A stretch of DNA of 64,000 bases from Paenibacillus woosongensis (GTDB lineage Bacteria > Bacillota > Bacilli > Paenibacillales > Paenibacillaceae): NCBI RefSeq assembly GCF_030122845.1, contig NZ_CP126084.1:1364001-1428000 (forward strand). Reading direction: 5' to 3'. Below the pieces are notes generated by a model, which ran no database searches, had not been told where the DNA came from, and worked only from the letters and a program-made list of their open reading frames with translations. Both the position numbers and the translations under genes were made by a program. Positions 56,217 through 62,529 of the stretch are shown in pieces (position 1 is the stretch's first letter; every line of letters starts with the position of its first letter).

Positions 56217-57245
56217 ATGAGCAGGCAGCATCGGATCGTGGTCGCCGGGTGCGGCGGAATGTCGAACGTGTGGATCAAAGAGCTGCTGAAGCGGGACGAT
56301 GCCCTCGTTGTCGGGCTGGTCGATGTGCATATTGGCCAGGCGGAGAAAGTCCGGGACGCCTATGGGCTGGCGTGCGGTGTTTATACCGGACTGACGGAGG
56401 CGATTGCCGATACAGGCGCGGATTTGGTCATCGACGTGACGATCCCGGACAGTCACTTCGAGATCAGCACGACGGCCATGAAGCAGGGCTGCCATGTCTT
56501 TGGCGAGAAGCCGATGGCCGCCACGATGGAGCAGGCCCGTAAAATTATTGAAACAGCGGATGCCACAGGCAGGTCAATGTCGGTCATGCAGAATCGCCGA
56601 TACGACGCCAATATCCGCGCGCTGCGCGAGCTGATAACCTCCGGCACGATCGGCAGGCCCGGCATGATCAATGCGGACTTTTTTCTGGGGCCGCATTTCG
56701 GCGGGTTCCGTGATGTGATGGAGAGCCCGCTGATTCTGGATATGGCGATCCACACTTTTGACCAAGCCCGGTTTATCGCCGGCGCCGACCCGGTATCGGT
56801 CTACTGCCATGAGTTTAACCCTCCGGGCTCCTGGTACGCGGGCAATGCCTCGGCCGTCTGCATTTATGAAATGTCGGACGGCTCGGTGTTCAGCTACCGG
56901 GGCTCGTGGTGCGCGGAAGGCGCTCCGACGTCCTGGGAGGGTGACTGGCGGATCATCGGTGAGAAAGGGACGGCGATTTGGGACGGCGTCCAGGCGCCTT
57001 ATGCGGAGGTCGTGAGCGCCGGCGAACAGGCGGAGCAGAAGTTCATGCGCGATACGGTGCGCGTGGAGGCGCCGCTGCGCTGGAATGGCAAGCCGGGGCA
57101 TGAGGGCTGCCTGGATGAAATGTTCCTGGCTCTGAAGGAAGGCCGTCCGGCCGAGACCGATTGCCGTGATAACATCCACAGCATGGCCATGGTGCTCGGA
57201 GCGATCGAAAGCGCGAAGAGCGGACGGAAGGTTAGGCTGGGGTAA
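56217..57245 (+). CDS. Gfo/Idh/MocA-family NAD(P) oxidoreductase
   Basis: A 342-residue dehydrogenase. The N-terminal Rossmann fold begins RIVVAGCGGMSNVWIKELLK; the EKP catalytic motif is in VFGEKPMAATMEQA; the C-terminal substrate domain has ILDMAIHTFDQARFIAG with the conserved Asp and His. Substrate is probably a sugar or inositol handled also by the isomerase upstream. AGGTGGTG precedes the ATG. A terminator follows, so the unit is two genes. Confidence 0.9.
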   Translation: MSRQHRIVVAGCGGMSNVWIKELLKRDDALVVGLVDVHIGQAEKVRDAYGLACGVYTGLTEAIADTGADLVIDVTIPDSHFEISTTAMKQGCHVFGEKPMAATMEQARKIIETADATGRSMSVMQNRRYDANIRALRELITSGTIGRPGMINADFFLGPHFGGFRDVMESPLILDMAIHTFDQARFIAGADPVSVYCHEFNPPGSWYAGNASAVCIYEMSDGSVFSYRGSWCAEGAPTSWEGDWRIIGEKGTAIWDGVQAPYAEVVSAGEQAEQKFMRDTVRVEAPLRWNGKPGHEGCLDEMFLALKEGRPAETDCRDNIHSMAMVLGAIESAKSGRKVRLG

Positions 57246-57279
57246 CACAGTAAGCGGTTAGATGAAAAGGGTTGGAAGG

Positions 57280-57312
57280 AGGGGGAGCGGCATGCTCCCC
57301 CTTTATTTTTTT
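57280..57312 (+). terminator. terminator of the isomerase/dehydrogenase operon
   Basis: Stem AGGGGGAGC / GCTCCCCCT, then TTATTTTTTT. Confidence 0.9.
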
Positions 57313-57325
57313 GCACAAGAATAAA

Positions 57326-57351
57326 GAAAAAACCGCCGAAAGCGGCGGCTC
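57326..57351 (-). terminator. terminator of the ECF sigma/DUF4179 operon (minus strand)
   Basis: On the minus strand CCGCC pairs with GGCGG around GCTTTC and is followed by TTTTTT. Confidence 0.85.
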
Positions 57352-57353
57352 TG

Positions 57354-58643
57354 TTAATCGACGGGAATATCGATAACCACATTATATTCCTTCATGTAAT
57401 GCATTCCTTTGATGCGCAGGTACTCCGGCTTGGCCTGCGAATCAAACAGCAGGGTGCGTTCCTTCAGGATCGTTCCATCCTCCAGCTTGGTTTCGATCTG
57501 GCCGACGGTCGTACGTAAAGAAATGGTCTTGCCCTGCGTTTCGATCGAGACGCCGTCAAGCAGGACATCCTCCTCGGTCGCGATCGTGATTTCCACACCT
57601 TGAGACGTGATGGTTACTTTTTTCACCCATAGCTCCTTGCCTTCCCATGTGAAGGGCTCTTCGCCAGCCGACGCGAGGGGCAGCCTTTGATCCAACTGCT
57701 GGTAACCGGCGAATTCTTTCATAACGAGCTCCAGGGATTTCAAGGGCTTGGGCAGCGGATTGTAGCGCAGGTCAAACTTTCTGCCTCCGATAGAAGATCC
57801 ATGCCCGCTTCCGGTCCTCTCTACAGGCACTCCGTTGGCAATCAGCTCGATCCCGTCTAATGCTCCAGGGAGGCGGTCAAAGTTATCTACGTTTAACGAG
57901 CCTTCAATCATGGTCATCGTTGGCGTAGCGGTGATCGACTGGAAGTTTATCGTGCCTTTGTCTACTTGTGCCTTCTTGCCGATAGACTGCTTCACCTCGG
58001 TCTGCATCGCCTGGTTCGGATCATAGGCGAAGGAGAGGGTTTGGTCGATGAGCTGGTTGTTTTCCCCAAGTTCGAAATAATGCAGCGTCAGTTTTTTGGC
58101 AAAAGGGCTTACAGGCTCGAAGGTGATCGTTCCCTTCACCTCGGTCTGGCCCTCGTTGGGCTGCGATACGCCGCTTTCCAAATGGGAGTTCGTCAGAAAG
58201 CCGGTAATCCTGGACGGCTTGAACGGAGGGTCGCTCCAATCATCGATCCCCCTGGGGTTCGTCAAGGTGTAGTACAGGATCAATTGGTTGGCATCGGTCA
58301 TGATGCCGTTAATCGTCAGCTCCGTTCCGTCGCTTAAGGTCGCCTTCCTGTCCACAAGCTGCCCCATCCCTTGATCGTTCAGCTCCTGCAGTGTACTGCT
58401 GATCAGCTCGTCGAAGCCAAGCAGCTTCTTGCCGTAGAAGGCAAAGGCATTATAGTTATAGCCGAAAATAACGATCAACAATATAGCGGCTGCCGCGGCC
58501 CGCCAGACCACGGATATCCGTTTAGTTCTTGCTGGGGCAGCCCCCTCCAGGGCGCTTCGTAACCGGGCTTCCAGTTCCTCCGGTGCGGCGATGGTGTTCA
58601 GGCGCCGATTCTCTTCTGTTAGCCGCTTCTCGATATTATCCAT
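57354..58643 (-). CDS. DUF4179-family membrane protein, likely anti-sigma factor
   Basis: A 429-residue single-pass protein. Residues 1-45 are a short cytoplasmic part (MDNIEKRLTEENRRLNTIAA) that could hold the sigma factor; one membrane helix (VVWRAAAAAILLIVIFGYNY) near 50; then DUF4179 (LLGFDELISSTLQELNDQGM, LSDGTELTINGIMTDANQLI) and a DUF5643-like outer domain. ATG 58643 has GGGGGTGA five bases upstream and overlaps the sigma gene by eight bases; ATG 58658 is less likely. By context it restrains the sigma factor and senses envelope state. Confidence 0.85.
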   Translation of the reverse strand: MDNIEKRLTEENRRLNTIAAPEELEARLRSALEGAAPARTKRISVVWRAAAAAILLIVIFGYNYNAFAFYGKKLLGFDELISSTLQELNDQGMGQLVDRKATLSDGTELTINGIMTDANQLILYYTLTNPRGIDDWSDPPFKPSRITGFLTNSHLESGVSQPNEGQTEVKGTITFEPVSPFAKKLTLHYFELGENNQLIDQTLSFAYDPNQAMQTEVKQSIGKKAQVDKGTINFQSITATPTMTMIEGSLNVDNFDRLPGALDGIELIANGVPVERTGSGHGSSIGGRKFDLRYNPLPKPLKSLELVMKEFAGYQQLDQRLPLASAGEEPFTWEGKELWVKKVTITSQGVEITIATEEDVLLDGVSIETQGKTISLRTTVGQIETKLEDGTILKERTLLFDSQAKPEYLRIKGMHYMKEYNVVIDIPVD

Positions 58644-59187
58644 CCGTTTCACCCCCATAGAGCTCTCTCATTTTTTTTAATCCTTGAAAAATACGCGATT
58701 TCACCGTCCCGATCGGCACGCCCATCATATCCGCAATCGTCTGGTAATCGAGATCATGCCAATATTTCAATTGGATCGCTTCCTGCTGCTGTTCATTTAA
58801 ATGGAGCAGCATTTGCCGGATATCCATTTGCTGATCACTGTGCCGATAAGGATCGCTAGGAAGGGCAAGGGCCAGGTCTTCTGTCAGCTTGCCGTTCATG
58901 GCCGCATCATCCAGCGGCACCAGCTTCTGGCGCTTGCGAAGCAAGGCTTTGCAGCTGTTGGCCAGAATGGTTCGGCTCCAGCTGTAGAAGGCTTCCTCCT
59001 TTTTGAGCTGGCCGATGTTCTCGTACAATCTGACGATCATATCCTCCATGGCATCCATCGCGTCATGGGAATTCCCCATGTAGGTCAACGCGAGTCTGTA
59101 ATAGTCGTCTTTCTCGGCCAGGATCAGTTGGAGCAGCGCTTCTTTGTTGCCCTTTTTTGCTTTTTTTACGTATCGAACCGCATTCAT
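58636..59187 (-). CDS. ECF-type RNA polymerase sigma factor
   Basis: A 183-residue sigma factor. Region 2 lies in LTYMGNSHDAMDAMEDMIVRLYENIGQL and WSRTILANSCKALLRKRQ; region 4 in HLNEQQQEAIQLKYWHDLDYQTIADMMGVPIGTVKSRIFQGLKKM. It is encoded directly before and overlapping its likely membrane anti-sigma factor. Such pairs answer to cell-envelope stress. The binding site GAGGTGAAGC lies before the ATG. The leader at 59188-59260 holds a TGAACTTTT word that could be part of a self-recognised promoter, not certain. Confidence 0.92.
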   Translation of the reverse strand: MNAVRYVKKAKKGNKEALLQLILAEKDDYYRLALTYMGNSHDAMDAMEDMIVRLYENIGQLKKEEAFYSWSRTILANSCKALLRKRQKLVPLDDAAMNGKLTEDLALALPSDPYRHSDQQMDIRQMLLHLNEQQQEAIQLKYWHDLDYQTIADMMGVPIGTVKSRIFQGLKKMRELYGGETDG

Positions 59188-59407
59188 TGCTTCACCTCAC
59201 TCCCCTATAAGAGTCACGACCCGGGGGAAAAGTTCATTCTTTAAAAAAAATTGGCTATCTCAAAGTATACATCGTTATAATTGTTACTACTCGATCTCGC
59301 TTTATTGCTATATTTTACATGAATTCGAGTTATTACGTTATTATGTAATTACAGTTATAAGGTATAACTAATCGTGCGATGATTATACTATTGAGGAGGA
59401 TACTGCG

Positions 59408-59707
59408 TTGGGTGGTGTAGCTAAGGTGGATAGAACTACGAATAGATCAAAGGCTATGAGATATTCACGTAAAATAGGCCGGATGGGAAACAGTTTGGGA
59501 GTTAGTATACCAAAGGCTTTAGCAGAAAAGCTTAATGTAGGGCAAGGCGATGAAATTGAATTTATAGAGAATAATAAAGGCGAAGTGGTCCTTAGAAAAG
59601 TTATTCCGACAAAGCTGCCAGATCATGTTCGCCCAGAAGTGCTCGAAGCTTTCTATGATATTTTCAACGAGGATCGGGACATCTTAGACGATTTAAGGGA
59701 CCGGTAA
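59408..59707 (+). CDS. AbrB/MazE-type antitoxin
   Basis: A 99-residue protein. Residues about 18-60 form the SpoVT/AbrB swapped-hairpin DNA-binding domain (SRKIGRMGNSLGVSIPKALA, EKLNVGQGDEIEFI, GEVVLRKV), followed by an acidic tail likely to wrap the toxin. TTG 59408 has AGGAGGA seven bases upstream; ATG 59456 would drop 16 residues. It abuts the Doc-family toxin gene by one base (TAA A ATG style), as antitoxin-first modules do. A TATACT box lies at 59384-59389. It probably represses its own promoter. Confidence 0.85.
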   Translation: MGGVAKVDRTTNRSKAMRYSRKIGRMGNSLGVSIPKALAEKLNVGQGDEIEFIENNKGEVVLRKVIPTKLPDHVRPEVLEAFYDIFNEDRDILDDLRDR

Positions 59708-60154
59708 ATGGTAAAGTATTTAACCAAGGAAGAAGTCGTTGCCGGGCATTATTTTATGATGAAGCAGATGGAGGATTTGGAGCAAGCAGGGGTTAAAGAT
59801 TATTCTTTGCTTGAGTCAGCGATCCATCGACCGGGGCAAACCGTATTTCATGAGGATGCTTACCCGTCATTGTTTGATAAAGCAGCTGAACTGGTCGATT
59901 CTTTAGCTAAAAATCATTGCTTCCACAACGGCAATAAGCGCACTGCTTATTTGTCTGTTAAGACCTTTCTGCTTATAAATGGTTATCATTTGAAAATGGA
60001 GAGAAGCTTTGCAGTTAACTTCATGGTTGATATCGTAACCGGAAAGTACTCCCTTGAAGATATTGCACATATTTTTGGTGAGCATTGTATTCAGGGATTT
60101 CGGTCAACTACGCGGAAATGCCCTCGGTCGTCCGGAAGAATGACCGCATTCTGA
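59708..60154 (+). CDS. Doc-family (Fic fold) toxin with chimeric tail
   Basis: A 148-residue death-on-curing toxin. The catalytic Fic motif is H70-CFHNGNKR-78 (HxFxxGNKR); relatives phosphorylate elongation factor EF-Tu and stop translation. Typical members end near residue 128; here the last 18-20 residues (GFRSTTRKCPRSSGRMTAF) come from reading into the pyruvate kinase relic in a wrong frame. The core looks complete, so activity may be kept. Partner: the AbrB-type antitoxin directly upstream, instead of the usual Phd. Confidence 0.85.
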   Translation: MVKYLTKEEVVAGHYFMMKQMEDLEQAGVKDYSLLESAIHRPGQTVFHEDAYPSLFDKAAELVDSLAKNHCFHNGNKRTAYLSVKTFLLINGYHLKMERSFAVNFMVDIVTGKYSLEDIAHIFGEHCIQGFRSTTRKCPRSSGRMTAF

Positions 60155-60537
60155 TCGAGGACGGCCTGATTGAGCTGAGCGTCTGAGCGTCATGGATGTC
60201 GAAGGTACAGAAATTCGTTGTCTCATCAAAAGCGGAGGCCAACTAAAGCCGCGAAAGGGTGTAAACCTGCCGGGAATTCATACGTCTCTGACGGGGGTGA
60301 CGGAAAGGGATATCCGCCATATCGGCTTCGGACTGGAACAGGAGACCGAGATGATCGCCGTCTCTTTTGTCCGCAAGGGCGATGATATTCGGGAAGTACG
60401 GCGGATTCTGGAGGAGCGCTTCGCTGGGGACAGGTTATGTGAACCCGGGCGACACGGTCGTACTTTCCGCCGGTTTGCCGCTGGGGCAGGCGGGGACGAC
60501 CAACCTGATCCAGATTCAGCAGGTCAAGGCATGATGA
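60093..60537 (+). pseudogene. pyruvate kinase relic
   Basis: Pieces of pyruvate kinase in order: VNYAEMPSVVRKNDRILIED, then after a frameshift MDVEGTEIRCLIKSGGQLKP, GVNLPGIHTSLTGVTERDIR and MIAVSFVRKGDDIREVRRIL, then after a large deletion and another shift GYVNPGDTVVLSAGLPLGQA ending TTNLIQIQQVKA. Neither the catalytic core N-terminus nor the allosteric domain is complete, and the first 100 or so residues are absent. The toxin gene ends inside it. Confidence 0.85.
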
Positions 60538-60601
60538 AGCCTTAAAATTAAATCTGGAGGATGCACCAGAAGAGTCTGGTTTTGGAGCCATCTTAAAAGG
60601 A

Positions 60602-60630
60602 TTGACAGCCTCCTGCTTGTCGTGTAAGAT
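60602..60630 (+). promoter_or_regulatory. sigma-A promoter of the EamA transporter leader
   Basis: TTGACA (60602-60607), 17 bases, TAAGAT (60625-60630): near-consensus. It predicts a transcript start near 60637 and a leader of about 240 bases. Confidence 0.8.
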
Positions 60631-60701
60631 GTGTCTTGGTTATTACGTTGTGGTTTGCTGCAGCTGCCAGGCATGAGTGTGACAATTGCATCGCATAGAT
60701 T

Positions 60702-60784
60702 ATTTTTCGTATAACCTCGCTGAACTAACACCAAATCGGAGCGAGGGTTTCTACTGGAAGCCGTAACTTCCTAGCTACGAGAAT
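60702..60784 (+). ncRNA. purine-riboswitch-like aptamer, variant form
   Basis: The core of the purine class is visible: P1 TTTTCGTA/TACGAGAA (60704-60711 with 60776-60783), J1/2 TATAACC, a perfect 7-bp P2 (60715-60721 with 60740-60746), J2/3 GTTTCTAC, P3 GGAAG/CTTCC with loop CCGTAA, and CTACGAG at the end. Unusual: loop L2 has 18 bases instead of about 7, though it keeps the final GG that pairs with loop L3, and J3/1 is TAGC rather than GAC. A C precedes the P1 strand, as in guanine-binding members. It overlaps a terminator and precedes a transporter gene. Ligand not decided. Confidence 0.7.
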
Positions 60785-60827
60785 GAGAACGGTATTGCCG
60801 ATTCTTATTTCGCAGCTAGGATTTTTT
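60769..60827 (+). terminator. terminator overlapping the aptamer's P3 and P1 strands
   Basis: TCCTAGCT (60769-60776) pairs with AGCTAGGA (60814-60821), with a long inner stem (60781-60792 with 60798-60810), then TTTTTT. Because the 5-prime arm uses bases of P3 and P1, aptamer and terminator exclude each other: ligand binding should let transcription go on, as in adenine pbuE switches. Confidence 0.85.
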
Positions 60828-60875
60828 GCGTTTCTGGGCTTATTTTGATATACGTTGGGGAGGATTTGCAAGGAA

Positions 60876-61874
60876 ATGAAAATGAAATACCTATTGTCTG
60901 TATTAATTGGAGCGAGCAGCTACGGCATATTGTCGACGATTGTTGTACTCGCATATGGCCAAGGATATCAGCTTGGCGAAGTGGTGGGCACACAGTTGTT
61001 GACGGGATGCATCTTGGCGTGGCTGCTGGCCATGTATACGGCCTGGAAAGAACGCAGCAAGGGCAAGCGTTTGGGGGCAGCAGCGGAGTCGGCAGCAGAT
61101 TTGACAGCAGGTCCAGCAGGTTCAATGAAATCGGAAGCAACGGCAAAACATTCGCCGAAGCTGATCTGGAAGCATAGATTGCTGCTGATGCTGGCTGGGA
61201 TGCCTACTGCGATCACGGGATTGCTCTACTATCATTCGCTGCGCTATATTCCGGCTTCGCTGGCGATTGTGCTGCTGTTTCAATTCACTTGGATCAGTGT
61301 TTTAATTCAAGCGGTTAGCAAGCGGAAGCGCCCAAATGGAATTATGCTGTTTACTTTGGTATTGCTGCTCGGAGGTACGCTGCTCGCTGCTGGACTTATG
61401 GAGCAGAAGGAGACAAGTTTCCCCGCGATTGGCATTGCGCTGGGACTATTATCGGCTGTCAGCTACACCCTGTTTATTCTATTTAGCGGTAAAGCGATAC
61501 CGTCGGTTCACCCGGCTTACCGCAGCGCTTGGATGATTACCGGCGGGCTGGTGCTTGTGTTCATCTTGTTTCCGCCGTACTTTTTGTTTAACGGCTTATT
61601 GTGGAGCCAACTGCTCCTGTTCGGCTTCCTGCTTGGCTTGTTTGGAGCCTTTATCCCTCCAGTGCTATTCGCGGTCGGCGTGCCTCACATCGGCGAGGGA
61701 ATGGCGGGCATACTCGGAGCTGCCGAACTTCCGGTGGCCGTGCTGCTCTCCTCGTTCGTTCTTCGCGAGCACGTGACAATGCTGCAATGGGGCGGGGTCA
61801 TCATCGTGCTGCTTGGGGTCATGCTGCCGGAACTCTATAAAATGCGAGCAAGAACCGCAGGGCGGTTAACTTAG
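60876..61874 (+). CDS. EamA/DMT-family transporter
   Basis: A membrane protein of about 332 residues with ten hydrophobic helices in two EamA repeats, separated at the fourth helix (LLYYHSLRYIPASLAIVLLFQFTWISVL) and closed by ILGAAELPVAVLLSSFVLREHVTMLQWGGVIIVLLGV. The loop at residues 55-85 is long and Ala-rich. The ATGs at 60876 and 60882 are both possible; AGGA lies seven bases before the second. DMT carriers of this type export metabolites. The purine-type riboswitch in the leader suggests that a nucleobase, nucleoside or related compound is exported. Confidence 0.85.
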   Translation: MKMKYLLSVLIGASSYGILSTIVVLAYGQGYQLGEVVGTQLLTGCILAWLLAMYTAWKERSKGKRLGAAAESAADLTAGPAGSMKSEATAKHSPKLIWKHRLLLMLAGMPTAITGLLYYHSLRYIPASLAIVLLFQFTWISVLIQAVSKRKRPNGIMLFTLVLLLGGTLLAAGLMEQKETSFPAIGIALGLLSAVSYTLFILFSGKAIPSVHPAYRSAWMITGGLVLVFILFPPYFLFNGLLWSQLLLFGFLLGLFGAFIPPVLFAVGVPHIGEGMAGILGAAELPVAVLLSSFVLREHVTMLQWGGVIIVLLGVMLPELYKMRARTAGRLT

Positions 61875-61901
61875 CGTCGTTGTACATTTATGTCGGTGTC
61901 A

Positions 61902-61951
61902 GCACACCATCCTTAGATCGACTGGTTCGATTGGAGGAGGGTGTGTTTTTT
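61902..61951 (+). terminator. terminator after the EamA gene
   Basis: A long imperfect stem: CACACC with GGTGTG outside, ATCCT/AGGA and GATCGA/TCGAT inside, then TTTTTT. Confidence 0.8.
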
Positions 61952-61992
61952 GTTGTATACTTGTGCCAGAATTAACGAGAGGTGAGAGCAGT

Positions 61993-62406
61993 ATGATCCA
62001 AGTAGCGGCAGCAATCATTGAGAATGAACAAGGGCAACTGCTAATAGCACGCCGAAAAGAAGGGAAGTCCCAAGCGGGGCTGTGGGAATTTCCGGGCGGA
62101 AAGATCGAAGAAGGCGAGTCTGGTGAAGAGTGCCTTCGCCGGGAACTCATGGAGGAAATGAATATTACGATTGAACCGTATGAATTTGTTGGCGTCAATG
62201 ACCACTGGTATGGAGATGTGCATATCCGGCTGTTTGCCTGGAAGGCAGCATATCAGGCCGGGACAATTACATTAGCCGACCATGATGAATACTGCTGGAT
62301 CGCCAAGAGTGAGCTTGGTTTATTTGAGTTCGCTGAGGCGGATAAGGTGTTTGTCCGGAAGCTTAGTGCGGGAGGAAACCCAGACCAATCATCCAGCAAA
62401 GCTTAA
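61993..62406 (+). CDS. Nudix hydrolase, MutT-like (deoxy)nucleoside triphosphate pyrophosphohydrolase
   Basis: A 137-residue enzyme that hydrolyses nucleoside diphosphate-linked compounds, probably damaged dNTPs such as 8-oxo-dGTP. The Nudix box is GGKIEEGESGEECLRRELMEEMNI (starting at about residue 36), with the catalytic REL.EE. The preceding LLIARRKEGKSQAGLWEFPG is typical of MutT. ATG 61993 has GAGGTGAG upstream; an earlier in-frame codon at 61963 lacks a site. Own transcription unit between a terminator and a hairpin. Confidence 0.9.
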   Translation: MIQVAAAIIENEQGQLLIARRKEGKSQAGLWEFPGGKIEEGESGEECLRRELMEEMNITIEPYEFVGVNDHWYGDVHIRLFAWKAAYQAGTITLADHDEYCWIAKSELGLFEFAEADKVFVRKLSAGGNPDQSSSKA

Positions 62407-62435
62407 AAATGAACAAGTTTCTAGTAGGTAAAAAA

Positions 62436-62506
62436 TACGTTAGACGTCATGGATCGGATATTCGATCTCTTTCACACGAATCCTCACCTCACGACGTTCT
62501 AACGTA
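62436..62506. repeat. branched inverted repeat between the Nudix and isoprenoid genes
   Basis: Outer arms TACGTTAGACGTC and GACGTTCTAACGTA pair with one bulge; within the 44-base loop GATCG/CGATC forms a second small hairpin. It lies between convergent genes without a T tract, so it may serve both as a 3-prime end or be a small element. Confidence 0.5.
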
Positions 62507-62529
62507 CAGAATGATCTGCTGTTATCGCT

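Noticed and set aside
59188..59270. Self-recognised ECF promoter before the sigma gene
   Set aside because: A TGAACTTTT word is present but the spacing to a CGT word is shorter than usual, so it cannot be supported.
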